Assembly (NCBI RefSeq): GCF_000423825.1
Contig: NZ_KE384096.1
Location: forward strand, 248,001-312,000
DNA length: 64,000 nucleotides
Direction: 5' to 3'
Source: Thermithiobacillus tepidarius DSM 3134
Lineage (GTDB): Bacteria; Pseudomonadota; Gammaproteobacteria; Acidithiobacillales; Thermithiobacillaceae
Part shown: positions 31,339-40,244 of the stretch, piece after piece
Layout: each line of letters begins with the position of its first letter
Numbering within the stretch: position 1 is the first letter of the stretch
Translations under genes and position numbers: made by a program
The notes under the pieces: generated by a model
What the model was told of the DNA's origin: nothing
Seen by the model: only the letters and a program-made list of their open reading frames with translations
Databases searched by the model: none

Positions 31339-34300
31339 ATGAACGAAGCCGCCCTGATTTCCCTGCTGTGGCCCAAGAACCAGCATCTGCTGCGCCCGTA
31401 TCTGGCCCAGCGGCCGCGGACGGTCTATACGCTGGCCGCCTATGCCAACCCCGCGCTGCAGGAAATGGTGGCCCAGAGCGGCAGCCGCGTCGGCATTCTG
31501 GAGCAGCTCCTGCCCGAGGCCCGCATCAACGCGCTGCGTGCCGAAGCGGCGGAGAAGGCGCAGAGCACCGCACGCGTGGTCGAAGATGCCGACTGGTCCA
31601 CTTTCTGTGTCGCCGGAGGCTGCTCCGCCAAGCGTTTGCGCTCGGTCCTTACGCAGGATCTGCCGGCGCGCCTCTTCGAATCCATGCTGCTCATCGAGGC
31701 GCTGGACGCGGCACGCGAGCGCCATGCGGTCGAGTTGCTGGTGGTGAACGAGGACCTGATGCAGGCCGCCAAGACGGCCGTGTTGTGGGCCCGCAACGCC
31801 CAAATTCCCAGCCTGCACCTGTCCCACAGCGCCATCCTGGGGCAGCCCTACACCGTCCACCACCAGTTCAATGCCGACTGCATGGCCGTGTTCGGCAGCC
31901 GCGGACAGGCCGGATACCTGGACATGGGCATTGCCCCGGACCGGATGCCGGCGACCGGCAATCCCGCCTGGGATGCCTACGCGGATCTGGCGCCACGCCG
32001 CGCGGAGGTCCGCCACTGGGTCTTCGACAAATATCAGCTGCAGGCGGACGCGCCGCTGCTGGTTTTCGGCACCACCTGGGCGGCCAAGCTGACCGCCTTT
32101 GCCGATCCGGACATCTATGACCGCACCGTGCGCGCTTTTCTGCGCAGCTGCCGGCAATTGCGGCAATCCGGCCGACGTGTCCACTGCGTCATCAAGGATC
32201 GCGCCAGCAACCTGGGCTTTGGGCGGGAACGGGTCGGCGCCATCGCTCGGAGCGAAGGGCTGGAGCCCGATGATTACCTTTACACCGTGGAGGACATGGA
32301 GGCGCTGACGCTCGCGGCCGATCTCCTGATCTCGGTGGACTCCAACCTGTCCATCGAGGCGATGCTGGCCGGCACGCCGGCCCTCAATCTCTGGGACGCC
32401 ACGGGCTGGCTGCTGGGACCCTTCTTTGCCGCCGAGGACGGCGTGCTGCAGGTCCACCCGGATCGCCTGGCGGATATCTTGGCGCAACTGCTGGATGCCC
32501 CCGCCCTGCGCGAGGCGCTGTTGAGCAGCCTGCAATCCCGCGTGGCGGATTTCAACGCCGGCCACGACGGCAAAGCCGCGCAGCGCGTGGCCGAGCTGAT
32601 GGCCGGGCTCGCTTTGCCTTTGGCTGGCACCCAGCCGATGGAGCGGCCGGGCGCGGGCTACGTGTGGGAGGAACTGTCCAGCCCGCGCGAGGCGGATCTG
32701 AAAGGGGAGTACCACGACCATCCGCGCACCGAGCTGGTGGAAATGTTCGCCCATGCGCCGCGGCGGGTGCTGGACATCGGTTGCGCCACGGGCGCCACCG
32801 GCCAAGTGATCAAGTCGCGCTGGCCGCAGGCGCACGTGACCGGCATCGAGCTGAACCGAGCGGCCGCCCGCATTGCCGCCCAGCGCATCGACGTGGTGCT
32901 GAACGACAAGCTGGAGAACCTGGAGCTGGAGCGCTATGGGATCGCCCGCGGCAGCATCGATACCGTGATCGTCGCCGACGTCCTGGAGCACCTCTACGAT
33001 CCCTGGGGCACCCTGCTGCAGTTGCGCCCTTACCTGAGCGACGATGCCCAGGTCCTGGCCAGCATTCCCAACGCCCGCAATCTCTGGCTCATCAACGAGC
33101 TGATCAACGGCCGTTGGAGCTATGCTCAGGAAGGGTTGTTGGACGTGACCCACCTGCGCTTCTTTACCCGTCAGGAAATCGAAAAGCTGTTCCAGGAAAC
33201 GGGCTACGACATCCAGGCGGTCGGGCACACCCTGGACGGCCGCTTGGCCGGCATGTCCGCCCAAGGCCAGCAGCGCTTCAACCTCAACACCGACAAGCTG
33301 ACCCTGCGCAACGTCGACGAAGCGGAGCTGCAGGAGCTGAAGACGCTGCAGTTCCTGGTGTTGGCCCGCCCCCGGCCGCAGCGGCAGGTCGCGCAGGCCG
33401 CTCCCGCCGTGTCGCTGCCGGCAGCGCCACCCGCGCCTGCCAGCGATCCCTACGGCCGTTGGCAGGCCGCCCATGCCTATCGGGAGCGCGACGCCCAGTG
33501 GATGGCGGAGCGCATGGCCAGCTGGACGCAGCACCCGCGCTTTCACTTGGCGGTGATCGTGCTGCCGGAGCGGGAGGAATGGCTGGCGCGCAACATCGAC
33601 GCCTTGGCCGCCCAGTTCTATCCCGACTGGCGCCTCACCATCGTGGCCTTCAGCCCCGCGCCCGAGGGCGTGCAGGACTTGGCAGTGCTGAACTGGGTCC
33701 AGGTCCAGGACAGCCCGCTGGCGGCGCTCAACCGGGTGTTGGCCGAAACCGAGGCCGACTGGGTCGGCGTGTTCGAGGCGGGCGATCAGATCGCGCCCCA
33801 TGCCTTCTTTGCTTTCGCCGACGCCGTCAACGCGCATCCCGACTGGCAGCTCGTCTACAGCGACGAGGATAGTCTGGACGCGAACGGCCAGCGCTCCAAT
33901 CCGCACTTCAAGCCCGAGTTCAACCTCGACCTGCTGCGTTCCATGCCCTACATGGGCGGCTTGCTGCTCCTGCGGCGGGAGCTGTTCGCGGCCATCGGCG
34001 GCTTTGATCCCGGCATGGACGGCGCCGAGGACTACGACCTGGTGCTGCGCGCGGTCGAGCGCCTGGAAAGCCGGCACATCGGCCATGTCGCCGATGTGCT
34101 TTACCATCGCTACAGCGGGGGTGGGCACAGCCAGTGTCCCGTGCAGCAGGTGCTGGAGCAGGGAAGGCAGGCGGTGGCGGCGCACTTGGAGCGCCTGGCC
34201 ATCCTCGCCCAGGTGGAGCACGGCGCTTTTCCGCCGAGCTACCGGGTGCGCTATGCCCACGAGCGTCAGCCCATCGTCTCCATCATCATCCCCACCCGGG

Positions 34301-36126
34301 ACCAGCTCCCCTATCTGCAGCGCTGCATCGAGTCCATCATCGAGCACACCCGTTATCCGCACTACGAGATTCTCGTGGTGGACAACGACAGCCGGACGCC
34401 CGAAGCCCGCGCGTACCTGGAAGGGCTGCGCGGCGTGGACGAGGAGCGCCTGCGCGTGCTCAGCTATCCGCACGCCTTCAATTTTTCGGCCATGAACAAC
34501 CTGGCTGCCGGCGTGGCGAAGGGCGAGTATCTCCTGCTCTTGAACAACGACACCGCCGTGGTGCAGGCGGATTGGCTGGATGTGCTCATGAGCCATGCCC
34601 AGCGCCCCGAGGTGGGCATCGTCGGCCCGCGCCTGCTCTATCCGAACGGCAAGGTCCAGCATGCCGGCGTCATCCTCGGCCTGGGCGGCTCGCCTGCCGA
34701 GCATCCCTTCATCGGCTATCCGCCCGACGAGCGGGGTTACTTCGGCCGCCTGCGGCTTGAGCAGAACTACTCGGCGGTGACCGGCGCCTGCCTGCTCATC
34801 CGCAAAAGCGTGTATGAGGAGGTGGGCGGCCTGGACGAGGCACGCTTTCAGGTGTCCTACAACGACATCGACCTGTGCCTGAAGGTACGCGAGCGCGGCT
34901 ATCTCGTCACCTGGACGCCCTTTGCCACCCTGCTGCACGAAGGCTCCGTGAGCCAGAAAGGGCAGGTGGAGCAGGCGCCTGATGCGGCCAAGCAGGCACG
35001 CTTCGCGGCGGAGCAGGAGCGCATGTATGACAAGTGGCTGCCGCAACTGGCCTTCGATCCGGCTTACAACCGCAACCTGAATCTGCTGAGCCGCAGCTTC
35101 GAGATCGAAGCCGAGGCTGCCGTGACCTGGAGCCCGGATTGGCGTCCGCGACCGCGCATCCTGGTGCATCCGGCCGACCGCTTCGGCTGCGGCGAGTACC
35201 GCATCATCGCGCCCATGCGCGCCCTGAACGAGGCCGGCCGGGTGCAGGGCTGGGAAACGCAACGGATCTTCACCCCGCCGGAAATGGCGCGCATGGATCC
35301 CGACTGCATCGTCATGCAGCGTCAGCTGGAATGGGGGCAGATCGATGCCATCGCCCAGCACAAGCGCTTCAGCCGTGCCTTCCGCGTCTACGAGATCGAC
35401 GACCTCATCACCAATCTGCCGGTCAAGAGCGTGCACAAGGCCGCCATCTACAAGGACATTGCCAAGCGGTTCCGCAAGGGCGTGGGCCTGTGCGATCGCC
35501 TGGTGGTGGCCACGGAGCCCCTGGCTGAAGCCTTCAAGACCTTCAGCCCCGACGTGCGGGTGGTGCACAACTACATCGAAAGGGCCAAATGGGGGCACTT
35601 GCGGCCGCAACGGGGCCAGGGGAGCAAGCCGCGGGTCGGCTGGGCGGGCGGCTCCGGTCACACCGGCGACCTGGAGCTCATCGCCGACGTGGTCAGAACC
35701 TTGAGCCGGGAGGTGGATTGGGTGTTCTTCGGCCTGTGTCCGGAAGCCCTGCGGCCCTACGTGCGCGAGATCCACGAGCCGGTGCCCATCGACGACTACC
35801 CGGCCAAGCTGGCGAGCCTGAATCTGGATCTAGCGCTGGCGCCGCTGGAGGAGATCCCCTTCAACGAGGCCAAGAGCCACCTGCGCCTCCTGGAATATGG
35901 CATGCTGGGCTATCCGGTGGTGTGCACGGACATCTTCCCTTACCGAAATGGTTTTCCGGTGACGCGCGTGCGCAACCGCTACAAGGATTGGCTCGACGCC
36001 ATTCGCGATCACTTGAATGATCCCGAAGCCAGCGCGGTGGCGGGCAGTGCCCTGCGCGAGCACGTCAACCGGCACTGGGTGCTGGAGGACAACCTTGATG
36101 CCTGGCTGCGTGGCTGGCTGCCCTGA
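31339..36126 (+). CDS. Giant multi-domain glycosyltransferase/methyltransferase of the flagellin glycosylation locus
   Basis: At 1595 residues this is the largest gene of the window. The visible parts are, in order: a GT-B-like domain (about 1-440, with LLISVDSNLSIEAMLAG); a class I methyltransferase (RVLDIGCATGATG near 476, VIVADVLEHLYDPWG); a GT2-like domain (about 734-960, YSDEDSLD and GGFDPGMDGAEDYDL); a second GT2 domain (about 978-1260, IVSIIIPTRDQLPYL and LLLNNDTAVVQADWLD); and a GT4-like GT-B domain (about 1272-1595, GWAGGSGHTGDLELI). Such proteins usually build O-glycans on surface structures. It lies between pse genes and flagellin. No membrane segment or signal peptide is seen, so it should act in the cytoplasm. 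The stop lies 172 bases before the flagellin ATG. Confidence 0.8.
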   Translation: MNEAALISLLWPKNQHLLRPYLAQRPRTVYTLAAYANPALQEMVAQSGSRVGILEQLLPEARINALRAEAAEKAQSTARVVEDADWSTFCVAGGCSAKRLRSVLTQDLPARLFESMLLIEALDAARERHAVELLVVNEDLMQAAKTAVLWARNAQIPSLHLSHSAILGQPYTVHHQFNADCMAVFGSRGQAGYLDMGIAPDRMPATGNPAWDAYADLAPRRAEVRHWVFDKYQLQADAPLLVFGTTWAAKLTAFADPDIYDRTVRAFLRSCRQLRQSGRRVHCVIKDRASNLGFGRERVGAIARSEGLEPDDYLYTVEDMEALTLAADLLISVDSNLSIEAMLAGTPALNLWDATGWLLGPFFAAEDGVLQVHPDRLADILAQLLDAPALREALLSSLQSRVADFNAGHDGKAAQRVAELMAGLALPLAGTQPMERPGAGYVWEELSSPREADLKGEYHDHPRTELVEMFAHAPRRVLDIGCATGATGQVIKSRWPQAHVTGIELNRAAARIAAQRIDVVLNDKLENLELERYGIARGSIDTVIVADVLEHLYDPWGTLLQLRPYLSDDAQVLASIPNARNLWLINELINGRWSYAQEGLLDVTHLRFFTRQEIEKLFQETGYDIQAVGHTLDGRLAGMSAQGQQRFNLNTDKLTLRNVDEAELQELKTLQFLVLARPRPQRQVAQAAPAVSLPAAPPAPASDPYGRWQAAHAYRERDAQWMAERMASWTQHPRFHLAVIVLPEREEWLARNIDALAAQFYPDWRLTIVAFSPAPEGVQDLAVLNWVQVQDSPLAALNRVLAETEADWVGVFEAGDQIAPHAFFAFADAVNAHPDWQLVYSDEDSLDANGQRSNPHFKPEFNLDLLRSMPYMGGLLLLRRELFAAIGGFDPGMDGAEDYDLVLRAVERLESRHIGHVADVLYHRYSGGGHSQCPVQQVLEQGRQAVAAHLERLAILAQVEHGAFPPSYRVRYAHERQPIVSIIIPTRDQLPYLQRCIESIIEHTRYPHYEILVVDNDSRTPEARAYLEGLRGVDEERLRVLSYPHAFNFSAMNNLAAGVAKGEYLLLLNNDTAVVQADWLDVLMSHAQRPEVGIVGPRLLYPNGKVQHAGVILGLGGSPAEHPFIGYPPDERGYFGRLRLEQNYSAVTGACLLIRKSVYEEVGGLDEARFQVSYNDIDLCLKVRERGYLVTWTPFATLLHEGSVSQKGQVEQAPDAAKQARFAAEQERMYDKWLPQLAFDPAYNRNLNLLSRSFEIEAEAAVTWSPDWRPRPRILVHPADRFGCGEYRIIAPMRALNEAGRVQGWETQRIFTPPEMARMDPDCIVMQRQLEWGQIDAIAQHKRFSRAFRVYEIDDLITNLPVKSVHKAAIYKDIAKRFRKGVGLCDRLVVATEPLAEAFKTFSPDVRVVHNYIERAKWGHLRPQRGQGSKPRVGWAGGSGHTGDLELIADVVRTLSREVDWVFFGLCPEALRPYVREIHEPVPIDDYPAKLASLNLDLALAPLEEIPFNEAKSHLRLLEYGMLGYPVVCTDIFPYRNGFPVTRVRNRYKDWLDAIRDHLNDPEASAVAGSALREHVNRHWVLEDNLDAWLRGWLP

Positions 36127-36195
36127 GATTCAGCGGAACGGCCCGGCGCCGGCGGGCAAGGGGCGGCGGCGAATGCAAAACGCCGGGCAGTACCC

Positions 36196-36223
36196 TAAAG
36201 TTTTTTCCGGAACGTGCCGTTAA
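36196..36223 (+). promoter_or_regulatory. Sigma-28 (FliA) promoter of flagellin
   Basis: TAAAGTTT-N12-GCCGTTAA has a perfect -35 and a nearly perfect -10, with a spacer one base longer than the standard 11. The start is expected near 36230. It is the only promoter seen between the glycosyltransferase and flagellin genes. Confidence 0.85.
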
Positions 36224-36225
36224 TG

Positions 36226-36255
36226 GGTTCATCGGGGAATGCTCCCCGATGAACC
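36226..36255 (+). promoter_or_regulatory. Strong 5' hairpin of the flagellin mRNA
   Basis: GGTTCATCGGGGA (36226-36238) is the exact reverse complement of TCCCCGATGAACC (36243-36255), leaving loop ATGC. The 13-bp stem begins at or just before the predicted transcription start, which suggests a 5' cap-like element that protects the message, or a GGA presentation site at the end of the stem. Confidence 0.75.
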
Positions 36256-36256
36256 T

Positions 36257-36270
36257 CAGCATGGAAGCTG
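36257..36270 (+). promoter_or_regulatory. Predicted CsrA site 1 in the flagellin leader
   Basis: CAGC-ATGGAA-GCTG folds into a 4-bp stem (5 with a U-G pair) and a six-base loop whose ANGGA matches the preferred CsrA loop motif. It lies 25 bases upstream of the second GGA site, a spacing one CsrA dimer can bridge. Confidence 0.6.
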
Positions 36271-36283
36271 GCTACCGCTTAAG

Positions 36284-36292
36284 AACAGGAGC
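36284..36292 (+). promoter_or_regulatory. Predicted CsrA site 2 on the flagellin Shine-Dalgarno
   Basis: AACAGGAGC contains ACAGGA, matching the core of the CsrA consensus, and at the same time AGGAG is the ribosome-binding site 7 bases before ATG 36299. CsrA bound here would block initiation, as shown for hag in Bacillus subtilis. Confidence 0.6.
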
Positions 36293-36298
36293 AAAACC

Positions 36299-37759
36299 AT
36301 GGCAATGTCCGGCATCATCAATACCAACGCCAACTCCCTTTTCACCCAAAACGCCCTGAACGGCACCTCCAGCGCGCTCAACCAGGCGCTGCAGCGGCTC
36401 TCCACCGGCCTCAAGATCAACAGCCCCGGCGATGACCCGGCCGGCTATGCGGTGGCCCAGCGCTTCACCACCCAGATCAACGGCACCAATCAGGCGATCT
36501 CCAACGCCCAGCAGGCGACCGCCCTGGTGCAGTCGGCCACCGGCGGCATCCAGAAGTCGACCGACCTGCTGCAGCAGATCCGCAAGATCGCGGTGCAGGC
36601 GGCCAACGGCTCCAACAGTGACAGCGATCGCGCGGCGCTGCAGAACGTGGTGGCGCAGCTGAAGGATCAGATCTCCACCATCGCCAAGCAGACCCAGTTC
36701 AACGGCAAGAGCCTGCTGGACGGCACCTTCTCCGGCGAGCAGTTCCAGGTCGGCGCCAACGCCTTCCAGATCATCAACGTCAGCGTCGGCAACGCCAGCG
36801 GCAACAAGATCGGCGTCCAGGAAGTGAATAAGTTTAAGGCCAGTGACTCCGTCTTCGTCACCGGCGGTAACTACGCCTTCACGACCGGCAACCTGGACAT
36901 CTCGGGCAGCGCTGGCGCCGCGCGCATTTCGGTGACCAATTCCGACAGCGCCAAGGAAGTGGCGGCCGCCATCAACCTGAAGACCCAGAACACCAACGTG
37001 AGCGCCGCGGCGCGCACGAGCCAGGAGTTCACGGTCGCATCCGGTGGCGCCATCAGCTTCACGCTGGCCAACGGCGATTTCGGCGGGCTGAGCAACAGCG
37101 TCAACATCTCCGCCAACATCTCCGACACCAATGACCTGACCGCGCTGGTGACCGCCATCAACGCGCAGACCGCGAAGACCGGCATCACCGCGACTTCCAA
37201 CGCCAACAAGATCACCCTGACCCAGGCCGACGGCGAGAACATCGTGTTCAGCGGCGTGGCTGGCGCAGCCGTGATGTCCGCGGACAACGCGGTCGTGTTC
37301 AGCGGCACGGGCAATAGCGCGGGCATTATCCAGGGTCAGGTGTCCCTGCAGTCGGATGCCGGCTTCAGCACCAGCGGCGATGCCCAGGTCATGGCCACCA
37401 CTGCCGGCACCAGCTTTGCCAGCGGTGTCTTCTCCTCCGCACTGTCCTCCGTGTCCGACATCGACGTGAGCACGGTCGACGGCGCGAACAAGGCCCTGCA
37501 GATCGCCGACTTCGCCCTCAAGTTCCTCAATGCCGAAGGCGGACGTCTGGGTGCTCAGCAGGAGCGGATCAAGGCCACCCTGGCCACCTTGCAGACCGCC
37601 AGCCTCAACCTGACGGCGGGACGCTCGGCGGTGCAGGACGCGAACCTGGCCGAGGAGACCTCGGAACTGACCAAGAACCAGATCCTGCAGCAGGCGGGCA
37701 TCTCGACCTTGGCGCAGGCCAACCAACTGCAGCAGGCCTTCCTCAAGCTGCTGCCCTAA
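36299..37759 (+). CDS. fliC: Flagellin
   Basis: This is the single filament protein gene in the window. The 486-residue product has the conserved N-terminal D0/D1 region (SGIINTNANSLFTQNAL; LSTGLKINSPGDDPAG) and C-terminal region (VQDANLAEETSELTKNQILQQAG; ANQLQQAFLKLLP). The middle part contains flagellin hook-like IN repeats and many S and T residues, candidate glycan sites for the pse products. ATG 36299 is chosen because AGGAG precedes it; the in-frame ATG at 36239 lies in the hairpin loop. The name fliC is used; fliC versus flaA is convention only. Confidence 0.96.
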   Translation: MAMSGIINTNANSLFTQNALNGTSSALNQALQRLSTGLKINSPGDDPAGYAVAQRFTTQINGTNQAISNAQQATALVQSATGGIQKSTDLLQQIRKIAVQAANGSNSDSDRAALQNVVAQLKDQISTIAKQTQFNGKSLLDGTFSGEQFQVGANAFQIINVSVGNASGNKIGVQEVNKFKASDSVFVTGGNYAFTTGNLDISGSAGAARISVTNSDSAKEVAAAINLKTQNTNVSAAARTSQEFTVASGGAISFTLANGDFGGLSNSVNISANISDTNDLTALVTAINAQTAKTGITATSNANKITLTQADGENIVFSGVAGAAVMSADNAVVFSGTGNSAGIIQGQVSLQSDAGFSTSGDAQVMATTAGTSFASGVFSSALSSVSDIDVSTVDGANKALQIADFALKFLNAEGGRLGAQQERIKATLATLQTASLNLTAGRSAVQDANLAEETSELTKNQILQQAGISTLAQANQLQQAFLKLLP

Positions 37760-37775
37760 CCAGGACCATGAGCTG

Positions 37776-37805
37776 GGCGGGGGTGCGGACTGTGTCCGCC
37801 CCCCC
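37776..37805 (+). terminator. GC-rich hairpin between flagellin and flaG
   Basis: GGCGGGGG-T-GCGGAC pairs with GTCCGC-CCCCC around loop TGT, with one bulged T. There is no T run, so it is more likely an attenuator or 3' end stabiliser that lets part of transcription reach flaG, fliD and fliS. Such a device would give far more flagellin than cap mRNA. Confidence 0.5.
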
Positions 37806-37827
37806 TTAGCCCGTTGAGGAGGTCACA

Positions 37828-38217
37828 ATGCTGAATGTGAATGATCTTTCTCCCCAATCCCGGATGGTGCCGGAAGCGGGCCTGGAGCGTCAGGCTCCCA
37901 CGGCGGCAACCCAGTCGGACAAAGGCGATAAGGCCGGCCAACCCGAAGGGGCGGCACCTGCCCAGCCGCTGCCTAAGCCCGGCGACGCCGCCGCGCTGGC
38001 CAGCAGGCTGCAGCAGAAGATCCCGGCCGAGCTGGGCGTCAAGCTCAATGCGGGGCTGGACCCGAGCGGCAAGGAAGGCATGGTGGTCGAGCTGGTGGAT
38101 ACCAAGACGAAGCAGGTGTACTACCGGGTGCCGCCGGAGAATCTGGCACGACTATTGGACGCCTCCGAGCCGGGCGCTCCGCTGAAATCAGGAACGCTCA
38201 TCGCCACCCGGACTTAG
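37828..38217 (+). CDS. flaG: FlaG family protein
   Basis: FlaG proteins affect filament length in Pseudomonas, Vibrio and Campylobacter, by an unknown mechanism. The 129-residue product has a low-complexity N-terminal half (Q, P, A, K) and the conserved C-terminal block LGVKLNAGLDPSGKEGMVV-ELVD with VYYRVPPENLARLLDA. GAGGAGG precedes the ATG. Its position between flagellin and fliD is standard. Confidence 0.88.
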   Translation: MLNVNDLSPQSRMVPEAGLERQAPTAATQSDKGDKAGQPEGAAPAQPLPKPGDAAALASRLQQKIPAELGVKLNAGLDPSGKEGMVVELVDTKTKQVYYRVPPENLARLLDASEPGAPLKSGTLIATRT

Positions 38218-38244
38218 CTTGCCGGCCCGCAGCAAGGAGGCGCC

Positions 38245-40185
38245 ATGTCTGTCTCACTCACCGGACTCGTCAACGGCATCGACACCCAGAAACTGGTGGA
38301 CACGATCAGCCAGACCTATCAGCGGCCCATCAATCTGCTGCAATCCGAGGCGGCATCCTACGGCACGACCTTGACCGCTTGGGGCAACCTGAAAGGGGCG
38401 CTGAGTTCGCTGCAAGGTTCGCTGACCGACCTGGGTGCCATTCCGGTGGCGAACAACCGCAGCGCCAGTGTGGGCGACAGCAGCGTGCTGACGGCGAGCG
38501 CCGGCAAAGACGCGCCGCAGGGGACTTACAATGTGACGGTGAACGCGCTGGCCAAGTCCCAGATCCTCTCCACCGCGGGCAGCTACAGCAGCGCCGACAA
38601 CGTGCAGATCGGCACCGGTACCTTGGTCATCCAGGCCGGCGGCGGTACTCCGACCACGCTAACCATCGACAACACCAACAACACCCTGAACGGCATCGCC
38701 AGCGCCATCAACAACGCCAAGGCCGGCATCAGTGCGGCGGTCATCTATGACGGCACCGGCTACCGGCTGACCCTGACCGGCAACGACACCGGCGTGAAGA
38801 ACGCCTTCAAGATTACCGTCAGTGGCGCCACCGGCAGCCTGATGGACCTCAACTATGACGGCGTGACCAACAACATGACCCAGAATCGCGCCGCCGCGGA
38901 TGCGAGCCTGACGGTCAATGGACTCAACATCAGCAGCAGCAGCAACACGCTGAGCTCCACCGTACCCGGCGTCAACCTGACGCTGTTGAAAGAGGGCGGG
39001 GCCGCCACGACCGTGACAGTGGGGCAGGACAGCTCGGCCGTGCTCAAGTCCGTGGATACCTTTGTCAAGGGTTTCAACGATGCCATCAAGACGCTGAACG
39101 ACCTGACCAAATACGATGCCATCACGCGCGAGGCCGGGCCGCTGCTGGGCGATCCGGCAGTCACCAGCATCCGCACCCAGCTGCTGAATCTCATCACCGC
39201 GCAGGCGCAAGGCGTGGCCGCCGACAGTCCCTACGACTCGCTGGCCGCCGTGGGGCTCGACTTGCAGGAGGATGGGACCATCGCCTTGGATTCCGCCAAG
39301 CTGTCCAACGCCTTGAAGTCGGATTTCGCCACGGTGGCGGGCCTGTTTGCGCAAGTGGGCAATCCCACCAATGCCAATGTGAAGTATCTCAGCGCCAGCA
39401 ACAATACCGCAGCCGGCACCTATGCGGTCGAGATCACCACCGCGGCCGCGCAGGCCAGTGTTGCCGGCGCCGCTGCCATCCAGGCCGGCGGGATCGCGCT
39501 AGCCGAGAATCTCACCATCAATTACCAGGGCAAATCCGTCAACGTGGCCCTGGCGGCGGGCAGCACCATCGATATGGTGGTCACCAGCATCAATGGCGCC
39601 TTGCAGGCGCAGGGCATCACCGGCTTGAGCGCGCTGAACGACAACGGCAGGCTGCGCCTGAACACCGGCAATTACGGCAGCGCCGAGACCTTCTCCGTGG
39701 TATCGGACCAGGCCGCCGTCGATGGCACGCAGACGGGCATCGGCACGGTCTTGCAGTCGAGCACCGGCGTGGATGTGGCCGGCACGGTGAACGGCCAGAC
39801 CGCTACCGGCAGCGGCCAGACTCTGACGGTGACCGGCAGCGGTCCGGCCCGGGACCTGAAGCTGCAGATCGTCGGCGTGGCCACCGGCCCCCTGGGCACG
39901 GTCAGCGTCAGCGAAGGATTGTTCAAGAACATGAATGCGATCCTGAATGACGCGCTGGACGGCGACACCGGCACCATCACGGCGGCGACCGACAGCCTGA
40001 ATGCCACCCTGGACGACATCGACCAGCGCATCAAGGTCCTGCAGGAGTCGGCGGACAGCCAGACGGTCCTGTTACAGCAGCAGTTTCAGGCCATGCAGGC
40101 CACCCTGGCGCAACTGAACCAGACAAGCAATTACATCACGGCATTTTTCAGCTCGTACAACTCGGCTGCGAGCGGCAAGAAGTAA
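38245..40185 (+). CDS. fliD: Filament cap protein FliD (HAP2)
   Basis: FliD forms the cap under which flagellin subunits are inserted. The 646-residue protein has the N-terminal VSLTGLVNGIDTQKLVDTI, central domains with QGTYNVTVNALAKSQ and YAVEITTAAAQA, and a C-terminal coiled-coil region (DDIDQRIKVLQES; QFQAMQATLAQLNQTSNYI). It has AAGGAGG before the ATG and is at the long end of the family's size range. fliS follows after 59 bases. Confidence 0.96.
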   Translation: MSVSLTGLVNGIDTQKLVDTISQTYQRPINLLQSEAASYGTTLTAWGNLKGALSSLQGSLTDLGAIPVANNRSASVGDSSVLTASAGKDAPQGTYNVTVNALAKSQILSTAGSYSSADNVQIGTGTLVIQAGGGTPTTLTIDNTNNTLNGIASAINNAKAGISAAVIYDGTGYRLTLTGNDTGVKNAFKITVSGATGSLMDLNYDGVTNNMTQNRAAADASLTVNGLNISSSSNTLSSTVPGVNLTLLKEGGAATTVTVGQDSSAVLKSVDTFVKGFNDAIKTLNDLTKYDAITREAGPLLGDPAVTSIRTQLLNLITAQAQGVAADSPYDSLAAVGLDLQEDGTIALDSAKLSNALKSDFATVAGLFAQVGNPTNANVKYLSASNNTAAGTYAVEITTAAAQASVAGAAAIQAGGIALAENLTINYQGKSVNVALAAGSTIDMVVTSINGALQAQGITGLSALNDNGRLRLNTGNYGSAETFSVVSDQAAVDGTQTGIGTVLQSSTGVDVAGTVNGQTATGSGQTLTVTGSGPARDLKLQIVGVATGPLGTVSVSEGLFKNMNAILNDALDGDTGTITAATDSLNATLDDIDQRIKVLQESADSQTVLLQQQFQAMQATLAQLNQTSNYITAFFSSYNSAASGKK

Positions 40186-40244
40186 GCGTGCGGAATGACG
40201 GGTCCGGGCGGGGCCCGGTCCGCGATGGAAACAAGGAGAGTCTT

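Noticed and set aside
31315-35775. Open frame of 1486 codons on the minus strand opposite the glycosyltransferase gene
   Set aside because: It is a GC-rich antisense shadow of codon structure; the translation is rich in H, Q, G, R and shows no family motif, while the plus frame has clear glycosyltransferase and methyltransferase motifs.
36239-36298. In-frame upstream ATG that would add 20 residues to flagellin
   Set aside because: The codon lies in the loop of the 13-bp hairpin without a ribosome-binding site, and flagellins begin close to the INTN motif as from 36299.
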